From assembly GCF_021155765.1 (NCBI RefSeq), contig NC_060108.1, positions 23,213,025 to 23,277,024 of the forward strand: 64,000 bases of DNA. Direction: 5' to 3'. Position 1 is the first letter of the stretch. Each line of letters starts with the position of its first letter. Shown piece by piece: positions 15,572-29,600 of the stretch. The notes under the pieces were generated by a model that did no database searches, was not told the DNA's origin, and was given only the letters and a program-made list of their open reading frames with translations. The position numbers and the translations under genes are program-made. Origin of the DNA: Diprion similis. Taxonomy: Eukaryota; Arthropoda; Insecta; Hymenoptera; Diprionidae.

Positions 15572-16768
15572 ATGAGCTCGGTGGTTTACACCCTCTACGG
15601 GTTCGCGATATTCTTCATGGTCTTCTGGTGCGGGATGTGGGTCGTCCACGTTCTGGCCTTGGTCGCCGGCCGCTGGAAGTTGCACAGGAAAATCGGGCAG
15701 GTCCCGATTTACGAAACGCCGCTGCCCGGCGTATCGATACTCAAGCCGCTGATGGGAGTCGACCCGAACCTCTTCGGGAACCTGGAGACCTTCTTCACCA
15801 TGAACTACCCCGTTTACGAGCTGCTCTTCTGCGTCGAGGACGAGTCGGACCCGGTTCTTATGCTCGTCCACAAGCTGATGGAGAAGTACCCTCATGTCGA
15901 TGCGAGGCTGTTTCTCGGGGGCTGCGCCGTCGGCGTTAACCCCAAGATAAACAACATGCACTTGGCGTACGAGTCTGCCAAGCACGAGCTGATCATGATC
16001 AGCGATAGCGGGATAAAAATGAAGGAGGATACCCTCCTCGACATGACGAACTACATGAGCGACAAGGTCGCCCTTGTTCATCAGATGCCCTTTACCGCGG
16101 ACAGGGAGGGATTTGCCGCTGCGTACGAGAAGATATTCTTCGGCACTGTTCAGTCAAGAATGTACTTGGCTGCGGATGTACTCCGCATCAATTGCCACAC
16201 CGGCATGTCCGCGCTGCTGAGAAAGGCACCGCTCGACGAGGTCGGTGGGCTCAAAGCTTTCGGCGTATACTTGGCCGAGGATTTCTTCTACGCCAAATCA
16301 CTCACGGACAGAGGCTGGAGGATTACCGTTTCCTCTCAACCCGCCATGCAGAACAGCGGACATTGCGAGCTCAGTTCTTTTCAGGCCAGGCTAAGGCGGT
16401 GGGCCAAGTTGAGGGTGGCCATGATACCGCTGGTTATTGTGTTCGAACCTCTTAGCGAGTGCTTACTGCTCGGCGCCTGCGCTTCTTGGGCGGCCAGCTT
16501 GTTGTTCGAATGGGACTCCCTTGTGTTTTATTTGGTTCATATACTTTTGTGGTTTATGCTCGACTGGACGTTGCTTCGTGTCGTGCAAAACGGACCCCTT
16601 CCTTTCGACAAACTTGAATTTGTGTGCGGCTGGCTACTCAGCGAGATCACCAGGCCATACTTATTTGCTCAGGCTGTACTCGACCCCCTGATACAGTGGA
16701 GGTCCAGGGTGTATAAACTGAAGTGGGGTGGCATAGCTGAGGAAGTTAAGGCAAAAGTTAAATATTAG
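15572..16768 (+). CDS. GlcT: Ceramide glucosyltransferase (UGCG/GlcT), intronless
   Basis: Transfers glucose from UDP-glucose to ceramide, the first step of glycosphingolipid synthesis, on the cytosolic face of the Golgi. The uninterrupted frame gives 398 residues, close to the vertebrate enzyme's length. An N-terminal membrane anchor (about residues 8-32) is followed by a GT21 catalytic domain: D1 in FCVEDESD (D90), D2 in ISDSG (D145), D3 in LAEDFF (D237) and the (Q/R)xxRW motif as RLRRW (273-277). Two or three hydrophobic segments fill residues 283-380. The start is the first in-frame ATG; upstream codons are open but carry no ATG. It lacks introns, unlike all other complete genes here, and its 5' two thirds are clearly richer in G+C than the flanks. 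Confidence 0.96.
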   Translation: MSSVVYTLYGFAIFFMVFWCGMWVVHVLALVAGRWKLHRKIGQVPIYETPLPGVSILKPLMGVDPNLFGNLETFFTMNYPVYELLFCVEDESDPVLMLVHKLMEKYPHVDARLFLGGCAVGVNPKINNMHLAYESAKHELIMISDSGIKMKEDTLLDMTNYMSDKVALVHQMPFTADREGFAAAYEKIFFGTVQSRMYLAADVLRINCHTGMSALLRKAPLDEVGGLKAFGVYLAEDFFYAKSLTDRGWRITVSSQPAMQNSGHCELSSFQARLRRWAKLRVAMIPLVIVFEPLSECLLLGACASWAASLLFEWDSLVFYLVHILLWFMLDWTLLRVVQNGPLPFDKLEFVCGWLLSEITRPYLFAQAVLDPLIQWRSRVYKLKWGGIAEEVKAKVKY

Positions 16769-18863
16769 AGCTGATTCGGGCAAGACGATGAAAAGAAGAA
16801 GGAGGAGGATTTTACATTTATGTATGAATTGAATCGAATGGATAGCTTTTATCAAATATTGCCAATATTGCATATAATGTACATTATTTCCATGCTCATG
16901 TGGTATATGCTCAATACGGTGCAATGATCTAAAAACTGTATTTACCTATAATAGGTATATTAGTACGTAACGAGTACATCGGTATTGTAGTTTTAATTAA
17001 GTCGATGCGTCGAATAGTGCTCGTCTCATGTTCGTGTTATTGTTACTTGACTATTGTTTTCAGTACCATTTTTCTAAACCCAACGTTGGTATGTGGTTAG
17101 AGTCTTAATTTTTTGTCAAACAGCTACGGTTTGCCTTCATCCGCATATTCGTAATCTTGAAAGGAAATACAATTGCACCAACATCAGAAAGTACTGTTCG
17201 ACCCCAAAATCACGCTACAAAATCCCATTCAACTACTGGTTGTGTTGTAATATTCGTACGAGTGATTTATTTTATGCACAAATTTATTATTATAGCGGTT
17301 GCTCGCCGAGGCTGATTATCCTTTACAATTTAAAGGATATAATTCAAACGACTAGTTTATCTTGATACCTTTTTTCTTTTATCACCGTATTATCGTACTC
17401 GTCATCTAATTGTCTTTTCGTGTTATAACTTATAATCGTATTACGACTACATATTGTGAAGAAGCCATTTCAAGTCAGTCTCACAGTAATGTATAAATAG
17501 TAATTGGGAAAATTTCGTTACTTGCCCAAATTATTATATCCAGTTTAGAATTTCGACTTTGGATGAAATGGTGAAACTCGTTATCGTTAAAGGAAGGCAG
17601 CAAATTTGCGGCGGTGAAATTCTTGTCAACAAAATCAAGCGAGATACACTAGTCGTTAAGAAAAAGAAAGCCTTTCAAACTGTACTGTACTCCCATGAAC
17701 GGGTGTTAAGCATTAGAGAATCTATTAGTACCTAAATAACTAATATGGAAACAAGAGAATAGAAGAAAGCAAGGAAAATCATTAACTTGTATAAAACAAG
17801 TACAAGTCGTCGATTTAAATCATTCTTGATAATCATTGTTAATTGGATAGTAACTGAAAATTTTATTCCACTATAATGTTATAGGTTTACAATCATGTCT
17901 TGGCTTCATAACGCTCAATGCATAATACGTTAACACTTTTCTTACCAGTTTTCACTGACTTCCGGTTCTTATTCATAACTTTTCTTCGTTTTTTACTTAT
18001 CAAGCTAAATCTCTATCTTTTCTCATGTGCTCAATCTTATATTTATAATCGTTGTGTCGTGATAAGATATTTGTATATTTTTTCGTGATGATTCAGGTTC
18101 AATAATGTCTTTTTTTTTTTGTATTTCTATTCATTTATACGATTGTTGATGGTGTCGATTATGGTTTTTTTTTTTGTTCTGTTACCTCTTTTTTTATTCT
18201 GTTATCTTTTTTTTAATCTGTTATGCAACTTTATATCATATATTGTACTTGCCTAAGGAAGGCAGTATGGCGAGCAAGAGGAATTTGTTTTGTACAACGT
18301 ATATCTCGGCAATATTAACTTACATGATAATGAAAGTTTTTTTTTTTTTTTCTTGTCATTTTTTTTTCCCCTTCAGTTTACAATGTTGATAATCTTAACC
18401 CAAGCAGCCTTACTGCGATGCGGTAACACTTCTTTTAATTTTTCCTTAAAATATTCCTAAGTTCAGAATAAATTTTTTCAATAGCATTATATACAGATGC
18501 CAAACAATATATAAGAAGAAGATAAATTTATTCAAGGAAACGCATGAAAAAGATAAACACGGATCGATCAGGGGAATAAAAATATGTAATTCGCAGTAGA
18601 AAATAATGCGTTATCAATATAGTTTCACATAATTCACTTAATTCACTTCCTGCCTCCATCTATACATATTTACGTACACGTACACACAATGTGAATGCGG
18701 TTACACACGCCCAATATTACATATACATACCTTATAACGCTTATCGAATTAAATTAAAATATTTACTAGTAAGAAATCATTTACACGAGACCGCTCTATG
18801 TGACAATGAATAGTCATTATTTACAATTAGTATATAGTAATACGTTTCATTATACATATTGTG

Positions 18864-18865
<2 letters not shown>

Positions 18866-18894
<29 letters not shown>

Positions 18895-18913
18895 GTTACT
18901 ATTATTATTATTT
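18866..18913. repeat. (TTA)n microsatellite
   Basis: About 15 TTA/ATT units with one interruption (ttgttac). The poly-Leu open frame across it is a by-product of the repeat. Confidence 0.9.
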
Positions 18914-19470
18914 TTCAATTCACAATGGTTTCATGCATTAATTATTATGAAATTATTCGGTATCAAACAATTGCCTCAATTGAAACTTATCTTCAATGTA
19001 TTCATACTACTATCATATATACACTTGTTTAAATAGGCTTTATTACAACACGCACCGTGTATTCGGGTATCACGAGTATCGCAAGCATTACAAAATTCTT
19101 GAAATACCTTGACGTATGTGCCGCATATATAATACATATATACACTTGAAGTAAAATTATAGGTAAAAATTTATCGTATGTATTGAAAATGAGCCAACTA
19201 ACCGATACTTACCGTTCGATACATTACGATACAGGGAGGTATTATTACGTGTATACTCGAACAGAAATATTGGAGAAAAACAACCAATTAAGTTTCAATA
19301 CCGATTAAATTGAATCAATTTTTGTGTTACGTCTGTAGTATTTAATGCCTTTTATAAGCTTACGGATATAATATTATATTATATTATTATACATACCGCG
19401 AATTGCTCGAGATCAATCAGTTTATTATCCATAATAGGATCATCAAAAATAAGGGACTAAAACATGTACC

Positions 19471-19512
19471 TATATATACACACACACACACATACGTATA
19501 TATATACACACG
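19471..19512. repeat. (TA)n/(CA)n microsatellite
   Basis: Runs of tatata flank about six CA units, followed by tacgtatatatatacacac. Confidence 0.85.
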
Positions 19513-20835
19513 TCTATAACTTTCGAACTATTATAAAAGTTATATATTTTCTCTCATCTCACTGTACATAATCATGTATACTGTATCTTTTCGTCTAGAA
19601 AACACAAATAATTTAATTAAGAAAAAAACCAAAAAAAAAAAAAAACAAATTAAGCAAATAAAGAAACGTCACCTAGTTTCATAGGTGATTCGAATAATTC
19701 AGTAATAATTATAGTTTTATTTATACATATGGATGTTATATACACACCCACACGCATATATATACATATGAAACTAAAAAAAAAATCAAACATAATTAAA
19801 CGGTATGAATATTAGGTACATTTTCTCAAGTCTTTGTATATATTATCAAAGAATGATTGTTATCTCCTGCGGATTCATTATACGTTTAGTATGATATCAC
19901 TTAAGTATAATACAATATTATTATTATCACTTATCGCGCGCGTATGAAAATTATTAAACTATACAATATTCGAAAATAACTATCATAAATATTGCCTCAT
20001 TGTTTTTACTCTGCTTCCTTTGTTTTCCAATTTAATATTTGATTTCTCCTTTTTTTTTTTTTTTTTTTCCTCATTGTAATTACATTATTTCGTCTCGGGA
20101 ATTCGCTTTCTTTAATATTAACTTTTTCGAAATCATGCAGTAAGGGAAAATAATTATCCACGCCGTGAAATAATTCGCTGCAGCGTGCAATAAATGTATT
20201 ATAAATTTTTTCTAACTAGCGGTGGCCAATATACGGCAGCGCTGTGTACTGCTTAAATGCATTGTATGTAAATGCTGTATTATAGTGTAAGGATTTCTTG
20301 ACCATTATGATGTGCAGCTGCGATGCTTGCGAATTTAAACTGAATTTAGCGCGTTTACATGAATGTTTTTACTGACGGGAAACATATGTGTGTCGAATGC
20401 TTGTCGAATGATCAGTATGATAAGAAAAACTTTAAGAATTTCTTCAAATTTTTTTCCTGTGGAAATGATCGCGTAAATTCCGAGAGTTTTACGTGTCTAC
20501 GATGTTCTTGTTATAAGATTATCCTCATACGTGGGAGAAATCCGGATCTTTATGTACTATATTTCGCTGGAAAAAATTTCAAGGAAGCAATTCGTGAAAC
20601 TGGCCAAACATCCGGATCCTCGGTATGACAAAAGTATAAAAATGTCACATTCCAGGAAAGTTCTTTACAAAAGGATTAAAAAACAAACCTTGGATTGTGA
20701 TTATATATATGAAGACTTTGAATTTCAAGAGCTGCACCTCCCGACGAGTACAACGAGCTTTCGATAAACGAAAGTTTCTAAATCTAAAATATTCAAAGGC
20801 CAATCGTATTTTGAGGTAATATTATCATCATTATT

Positions 20836-20862
20836 ACTATTGTTATTATTATTATTATTATA
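20836..20862. repeat. (ATT)n microsatellite
   Basis: About eight ATT units with small interruptions. Confidence 0.8.
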
Positions 20863-23058
20863 TCCTAATGAACAAGATGGGATACCCCGCGCGTATAATA
20901 CCTATAATATATAATATAACATAATAAAATTTATGATAAAATCTCTAATAACTTTAATAATATCGTATACTTAGGTATGATAAAAGAAGTTGTTCACCGC
21001 TCCGCGTTTATTATTACATTTTCTATAATATATACGTAATATATACCTACTATTCGAGCAGTAATTTAGTCACAACTTCTTTACTCCTATCTATATATAT
21101 ATATATATGTATTGCGAATGTTTCGTTTCTTCTTCTCTATTATCCCTCGTTTTTCGAAGATAGGTTTTTGTCAATGATGACTATTACGCATATAAGTATT
21201 ATATATGTCGGGGGGAGGCCACGAAATGGAGGAGAGGATGAAGGATTAGCAGGATTTACAGCACGTCGAGGTTTATTCATTGCGAAAGCGTGATGATCCC
21301 AACACGACTGGTCAATTCGTTTGCTTGACCGAGACTGCTGATTTCATCCAAGCGTTAAATAAACAAACAATTTGTTTGTTGCTAAGGTTCTGTAGCAAAG
21401 CTATATTCATAGCATGCTGAATAACGCTTGACGCTCGATATGGCGGATTCATTCAAAGTTCCTCTTTATTCTTTTCCGACATATACGTATAGATTTTATC
21501 GTAAATACCTTATCTTTCTTAGAACAACGGAAACGTGTTATTCACATCGGGAACACACACCCATGTCATGACACATAACTTCTCGCTTATATTTTTACAC
21601 ATATATGTATAATTATACACGTGATGCGCCTTAGGGCAGAAAATGACTAACTGGTGATTCCTATAATCACTTTATTTGCACTACATACTTCCTTTCCCCA
21701 GCTATACGTCCAATTTTTTAATTGCAATTTATGCAAAATTGCAACGTTTCTATGTTCGATCTTTTTTCGGCTAATAACGGCGGTGGAGAAGGGAGGGGGG
21801 GGGGGAGCATTATTTTTTGAATGCATTCGATTCTAATCTTCGTATCACTGATACTGACGGTTGGCCGTGATTTTTGCTTACAATTAGACTGCCATTTGGC
21901 ACGATACGAGAGTCCGCATCTGCGCGCGAGGATTTCATCAGTCTTTATACACTCATTGCGATATAAATCATCGGAATGTTGCACGAATATTAATTGATTG
22001 ATCAATAATTATCATCAACTTGTCAATCACATGTTGTTAGAGATAACATGTATGATTTATGTGTAGGTACCGAATTTCATATTGCCAAATATTCTCATAA
22101 TTGAAATTGTTGCAGAATGCCGGTATATCAATACATACGTCTGTGTTATTGTGACAATTTAAGTGTAACAACATGTTAGAAATATATTACAGAAGACGGA
22201 TATCGAATTGATCCGGATTTTTTTAACGTAATGTTAAATATCCAATAAAGAAAAGAAACTGTATAAAAAAAAAAAAAAATTGGTCAACAAATAGAAAGAC
22301 AAGTTTTTAACCTTAGAAACTATCTAGAGAAGGTCACTTATAATCAGCGTAAGATAGGCGGAAAAAATATCCCATTCGCAGATCGGTCTCTGGATTACAG
22401 GGGCATAATCGAAACCACAACACATCATCTCCTAAAAAAAAAAAAGGCGGATGGTGACTATTCTTGTCGGCATTCTGCGCGGCGAACCGGTTCAAATCGT
22501 ATGCTAATTGTATACTTGTAAAAGTGAATAATAATATATAACATTAAGGTATGTATATCCATCGAACGGAATTCCTTCGTGGTTTCTTCGCTTCATATTT
22601 ATACGTGATATGCGTTCAACTTGAAAATACGCATACCGTAAACATCCTCTCATATTATATGTTGAATAAAACAAAGTGTTTTGCACGTTGATGAATGTGA
22701 TACTGAAAACATGGTTAGCCATGTTGTAGGCGTCGAGTGGCTTAAAATAGCCTCACTTTAAGGCGTTCTTTTAAATGTGGCTGTAAAATCTGGTATTCGA
22801 TACGTATAATATACAACGCAATGTAACTACGATTAGCTAGGGAGTAAAATTTTTCGGTAAAAGGCTCATCGAACGATCATATCGTGTACATGATATCTAT
22901 TCACTGTTCTATTCACACACTATTCACGACACGCCTGAAGTGACGCTTGGAATTTAGACCTCTGACATTTTGGGTGTGACGAACTTTATCGTATTTTTAT
23001 ACGTATAATGACTGCGTTACGCCTGCTCGTGAAGATTAATAATCGCTGACAAGGTATC

Positions 23059-23096
23059 GTCATCATCATCATCATCGTTATCATCAGCAGCAGCAT
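23059..23096. repeat. (CAT)n/(CAG)n microsatellite
   Basis: Six or so CAT units are followed by gttatcat and three CAG units. Confidence 0.8.
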
Positions 23097-23387
23097 GAAA
23101 CCATTCTGACGATTGAGTGAAATACTCAATTTCGTTTAAATTTCAGCGCGCCGTGGTTTGTCATCTCGAATTTAAATAGCTGGCGATACCGCGTTTTGCG
23201 CTGTTCCGCTGAAACTTATCTCGGTTGCTTCGGGTCTACGGTATATCTCATCGTGATAAGAAGTAAAAAAAATTACACGATATCGTGGGTTCCAATCTCT
23301 AAGTTGAACGAGCTGCTAGATTAGATACCGAGAAGCTTTTATCTTCAGCGATTAAAAAAACTACTCGTATTATACAGGTTGAACAAG

Positions 23388-23412
23388 TTTTTTTTTTTTT
23401 TTTTTTTTTTTT
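23388..23412. repeat. Poly(T) run
   Basis: Twenty-five consecutive T residues; length may be unreliable in an assembly. Confidence 0.85.
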
Positions 23413-26043
23413 CATTTTCGCATTTCAATGTAACAGAAGCTTGTATGAGTCATTTTTCGGTGTTTTCCTTTTGTTTAAAAATAAGCGAGCCTACCAACCA
23501 TTTCTTATTTATATTTGTCTAACAATAAGGTCAGAAACGCGGATAATACGAGCCTTCGACTTTCACCCGATTTTCTATGTTATCACGCTGATATAAGTAC
23601 ATCTTTTGGCCAACAGTCACACGATATGTTAAAATACTGGCGCAATCGTTCGGTATTTGAGAAAAAATATATATATCTTCTTTTTTTTTTTTTTTTACAA
23701 GACGACGTTTCACACTTTTTTTCAAGATAGAAACTGGAAAGTGGCTTTTTTCGTATATAAACGTCGTTGATTATTAATCGTATTACAATAATTGATCGCG
23801 TTTCCTTTCAGTCACAGTCTCTCTGATTAATTCCAGCGTAAGGTATATCGGAATCGGGCCGATCTACACTACTAATTGTAAAATTATAAATTAATCGATG
23901 CTAGGAGACTGCCATAATCACTCATCGCTGTCTGTAAGCCTAAGTAAGATAAAGCACGTCGCCTGATGTTTAGGCGCGATCATTACTTTGGGTTTCCATT
24001 GAAATTATGCCGACGCAGAATTCCGCGTTCACGCCTCGCCCTGTGAAACTTATACGCATTAAGAGATACCTACACGGCTTTTACGGAGCTTAAATTGATA
24101 ATGATAACGAAAAGTGAGTCGCTTTTTCCACACCCTGCCTGGGCTACAATGCTGCTATAAATTAACACGACTTCAAAAGCAAACATCAATTGCTACAAGT
24201 GAACAATTTTATTACACATAACTATACGTGTGTTTGTGGATACAATCGAGCTTTCCAGAAACTGATAATTATATGTAATGGCTGCATTTGTTATTGTACG
24301 CTTTCTGCATTTCGCACGAGTCATCTCTGCACTTTGACAAATCGCTTATCCTCATTGTACACTCTCATTTTTACAATCGCATTGAAATTCAAAGGGCATA
24401 TACGGTGTAATAATTACACCCATACAACTTGCTAACGACGTAATTTGCTCGAAGTGACGATTTGGTTTTACATTATGTGTAAATACAGCTTCAGCACAGC
24501 TATATACTCTTCCCTGCATAACAATACGCTATTATATTCCCGCTGAACGATTTTTTTAGTAGAAATTTTCTATTTCTGTTGCAGAAATTTACGCGGAACG
24601 AAAATTTTCACTGGTACATACCTATAATTATAATTATTGCATAAGTTTTTTTCTCTCCCATTTTCGTTACATTCACGGGTATGAAATGCTCTCTGTTTCC
24701 TCTACTAAACTAATCTCTCCACATTACATGCAGTACGTGCCTATAAGAGCAATGATACACATTGCAGCTGTCCGACATGTGTGGTTCGATTTGAAACTAA
24801 TTAAATTAAGCCACCAGCCGTCGATCGTGCGGTTGATCGATCAATGCCTGAGAGTTTCGGCGTCAAGCAGTTAAACGCGATAACGAGACCTGTTGTGGTA
24901 TACAATATTCATACAACAGGGTTTACAACTTATTGTTAAGTCCTCAAGTGACGAAGGTTAATGCCTCGGAAACACGCGATGCACACGTGTTTGTACATAC
25001 ATCGTATAATATGCCAAAATTTGCATTGTATAACCAGAAACACGCGTGGGCAGCACATGTAATCTATCGGTGCATGAATTTATAATATTTGTTCAATTAT
25101 ACAGTAATTTCTTTTTATTCCCATGAATTTCTGTAGGCACCTAGACGACTCCCTACCAAATCCCAAGTGTTACACGCCGAGTAAACATTGTTTTACGTAT
25201 TGAGGTCGGTGTTACACGTACATTACGGTATCAAATATAGTCATATACCGAGTTATATGGAGGCGAGAGTGTTATCAGTCAATTATATTGTTCGTACAGC
25301 TAGGTATTGTTACCTACGTGCAGACTAGGCATGTAATCATCGAGCGGAGAACGAAGCGTGAGGCATGATAACGATTGGGAAAGGTGTGTAATGGATACGA
25401 AGTGTGTGTTGTTTGATTATCGCATTTTCAAATCTATTAAAATTACTTTACGAATTGCGGCGACGAGATCTGACGCTAGGCTTGATAAGGTGTTATCCTT
25501 TTTTTTTCTTCTTACCTTAATTCTACACGTTGGTATCTACGCTTATATGCAGTGCTCTGTCCGTTTTTCTACATTCGGCGAAAATCTTCCGTCTACTAAA
25601 TTCATTTGAAAATTGTAGAAAGCGGTGTAAACAAACTTGCGTGACGTCCCGAAACTCGAGTTCGTTGCCGAAAACGATTTTCGAAGCTGTCAATTAAAAA
25701 AAGAAATTTTGACGTACAAAACGAGATAACCATATATTCACGTCAAGTTAGATTTTTCACAGATACGGAATCATGACGCAATTATAATTTAACGAAATCA
25801 AGATTATAACTGGCGCAGATGCCACAAGTAAACGGATTAATTAATTGTGCAGCAGTGCGACTACACGAGTTAGATTTTACCTAGCTGCAACGAGGATTAT
25901 CTCGACCATCGGTTTACAACTTTCCAAGGATAAAAACACCGCAGTTGCTTATTGCATATATTTATATGTATAGGGAGACCCTGATTGTGAGCTATGCAAT
26001 GCGCTTCTCTGCACGGGTATCAGTAAATACAGATATGTACATT

Positions 26044-26695
26044 ATAGACTGTATCAAAAAAATTGACTATTTTTTTTTTTTTAATGGTATACTGAAAATA
26101 TTGTTCAAGGTGACGAAAAAGAAATACCATAAAAATTTCAGATTTTAATATTGATATTTAGAGGTGCCTCATCGCGATTTTCTACTTTCCATAAGAATAA
26201 CATGGCAAAAATGGTTCTTGCTCCTTGCGATTTTTATAACTAAATAACGACGCGTCGTACAGAAAATTCATAAACATGTTTTTGTAGGAAATTGAACGTT
26301 CTACAAAAAAGGCCTCTTGTCATTTTACGATAAACCTACTCCTTCAAAAGTTATTTGAGGTCCTTTGCTGATGTTTGACCTCAAATAACTTTTGAAGGAG
26401 TAGACTTATCGTGAAATGACAACAGACCTTTTTTGTAGAACGTTCAATTTCCGACAAAAACATGTTTATGAATGTTCTGTACGACGCGTCGTTATCTAGT
26501 TATAAAAATCGCAAGGAGCAAGAACCATTTTTGCCATGTTATTCTTATGGAAAGTAGAAAATCGCGATGAGGCACCTCTAAATATCAATATTAAAATCTG
26601 AAATTTTTATGGTATTTCTTTTTCGTCACCTTGAACAATACTTTCAGTATACCATTAAAAAAAAAAAAATAGTCAATTTTTTTGATACAGTCTAT
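26044..26695. mobile_element. Foldback (long inverted repeat) element, non-coding
   Basis: Two arms of equal length (26044-26362 and 26377-26695, 319 bases each) are near-perfect reverse complements around a 14-base loop. The ends read atagactgtatc and gatacagtctat. If the element proper starts GACTG, a TA dinucleotide flanks both ends, which would fit a TA-targeting (Tc1/mariner-like) non-autonomous element; that is an inference. No ORF over 75 codons and no transposase relic is present. The very high arm identity implies recent insertion or ongoing arm conversion. Confidence 0.85.
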
Positions 26696-29600
26696 GTACA
26701 ATGTATATATAATATATATATCTCAAGTTTAAGATACATCGTCGCGTGTTTACACGGCAACAATTTTGTTTGTTCAATTTTCTCAACGTTACATATCTAC
26801 ACTTATAAGAATAATATTAATACACAATAATTGCAGAGAATAAGTGGTCACAGGCGGTGGAGTAAATATTTATTTGTCTTAATTCAAGATATATTGGTCT
26901 GACAAAATGTTTACTTGATTCAAATACATTCTGTAGACCAACAAAATATATATATACATATGACAGATAAAAATAAATTGCTGTAACAACAAGTTTTAGT
27001 TAAAATGTACAGAAACAAACAAATCATATTTATAAATATATATTAGGGTGGTTTTTTTTTGGCTATATTTTTTGATCAGTCCTGACCTAAAATTTTGTTG
27101 GATATGTCGAAAAAAAAAAAAATTCTCTGAAAGTTATAACCCTTAATATTAATACTAAGTACTTTCCCTGGGTGTGAAAAGATTTTAAATAAAAAATACA
27201 ATGAGTTATAGAATCTTGAAAAAAAAAAAACAATGTTTTAATTTGCGTGTATTTTATTGAATAATAATTTATAATTTACACGAACACTCATCACGTACCT
27301 ACGTCTTATGATTCGGACATAGATACTCTATTATACAGATATATTTGTGTATTGTATTGTCATTATATGTATAAGTCATTCGTTGATTGACGGTTCAACG
27401 ATAAAATTCATCCTCCTATAAAAGTTAACCTGCGGGCAATGAGCAAGCGTGTTCCATCATTATATTAGTCAACAGAATACCTTTGCACAAGTTTATCCCG
27501 ATTTATCAAAGTCGAAATTTTCTGGTGTGGTGTAGTCTCAAGCCCGCGTATAGTAAATTGAGAATTAATGAGAACATGGTGTTATACATGTACTGCGTAT
27601 GTGTTCGATATTGTACTGCATTTAAGCATAACAAAGTATTCAAAGTATATGAAAAACGATTGAATATAGGTATTAATAATAATTTGGTCGAAGGACGAAT
27701 GTACTGACGTATCGTTAATTATTTAAATAATCAATTAGTGCTAATCGTATATCTGACGAATTATTTGCACGTAACGACGGTCATATTACACGCGTTCGAT
27801 AAACTCATAGCTTTGATGCGATGAAAGTATATTTCACTACACATTTGTATATTGCCGAAAATTGAAACTCAGCTTTTTCCTTCATTTCAAACGCGAATTA
27901 GTACACCTTCAATCATCGGCATTTATCACCGATTGGTGCAGACCTGTATACGTATAACGGTATAAAACAACCCCCTGCATGTAATGTCTGTAATATTAGC
28001 GGTGCAGTAATTGCCAGACGATTCCCGCATTGCCGATAATCGATGTAAACCAAGGTTTGTGTACACGTGTTCACTCGGGCGTTGTTAGGATATCTAAGTT
28101 ATAAGTATACATGTTATAGGTATAGGTATAATAGGCTACATGTACATACATTCCTGCCGTGATGTTGTACCGTCGCCAAAATGATATAAGAAAATATAAA
28201 CTGTATATTCGTGTATATATTTATATGCATATCTAACCGCACGTACAGGGTTATCGTTGCTGCGGCTATATTCTGAGTAACTTCCGTTTCCGTTTTTTAT
28301 CGTCGTGTTCAATCGGTACGTTTACGTAATTCCACATGATAAATTCACGTACAATATGAAAACGAACTCTGCTGTACATTGCTGGGCTAATATTTTTCAA
28401 CGCTGCGGTTAGACGATAATACGTCACTACTTGGATTGCTTCTACTTTCTATACATTCTATACCTGTAACGTACGTACGTACGTAATCACATACCCACTC
28501 ATCAATTTTAGGTCATATTTATCGACCTCTTTATCCTTTGTACGGATTATACCTACCCACGTGTATATATGTTCTGCTTGGCAAACTCCCGTAAGCTGAA
28601 TCTGTTATTCGGATTTCACCTCGGAGAGTATCGACCATCCTTATATGCGAGAGATTGAGGGAATGATATCACCGTAGAGTTGTGACAAACAGGGGATTCG
28701 GTAAGGATTCTGTAAAAGGATAAAAACAAAATCGTAAAAATTTCATCCAACTCACGGTCACGTATAATAAACTTCGCTCCGCTCGTATCGTTTTACTGCA
28801 GACACTCGATTTTGAATTCATTGACATATAGGTATAATAAATCAACGCGATACACGCAGGAGAAGAAAATTAATATCCGTTGATATAGGTGAAGGTGTCG
28901 CCTGGAATTCAATCAAGTGATTCCGGAATCTAAGGGCTCCACCACACATGTATTCGAAGAGAAGCGAGAGAGCTGGAAGTAAGCTTGGCCGACTACCGAT
29001 GAATACTGCACGTGTTTCCGGTCGATAGACTCTCGTTAACCACGTTAGAATTTCGCAATACCTTGCTTTGACATTCGCTTGCGTTAGAGTTGTTTTTCGT
29101 GTTGCTTGCCGAGCTCTTATCAGGTGCGATTAGGGACGTTTGGTTTAGGTTTTCCGAGATGATATTTACTATTGGCTTAATTATTCACTCGCGACGGTTC
29201 AGTTGTACCATCGAAACTAGAGCAAGGACCGTGTACTGAATAATGTATGTATAAAAAGTTGTTCAAGAGACGTTTCAACAAGAAATTCGATATTAAGTAC
29301 ATCGAGTATGGAATTAAAATTGACATACTGCGGATCACGCGTCATGATTTTTCAGAAAATTACTCCGAGAAACGAAAATACGAGAAGTTGTACATTTTTC
29401 ACCTCATTGTTAAAAATATAATTGTTCGGTTCGACTTTCAATTTTTTAGTATCGCACTAATATTGATTTTTAAAAAAAAACAGTAATAGTAAGTTTAACA
29501 TTGACAGAAAAATCCGTTCCAGTGAATTGGGTAAATAAATGGTTTTCTCAGGATAATAAACCAGCGTAGGATGAAATCGAAAGAATATTTTAAATTTTTT

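Larger units (their letters stand above)
16769..26043. other. AT-rich gene-free stretch (GlcT 3' side)
   Basis: No coding region can be supported over 9 kb. Short open frames (18174-18389, 20359-20767, 21718-22005, 24190-24435 and others) are low-complexity, lack domains and have no consistent splice partners. The proximal part could be a long 3' UTR of GlcT. Several microsatellites and homopolymer runs are listed separately. Confidence 0.5.

Noticed and set aside
15479-16081. 200-codon minus-strand open frame
   Set aside because: It is the antisense shadow of the G+C-rich glucosyltransferase coding region.
20359-20767. Two overlapping plus-strand frames with Cys pairs
   Set aside because: No zinc-finger spacing holds, no splice context, and the frames overlap each other in AT-rich DNA.
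28468-28482. ACGT tandem as a regulatory motif
   Set aside because: Only three to four units of a self-complementary tetranucleotide; a minor microsatellite.
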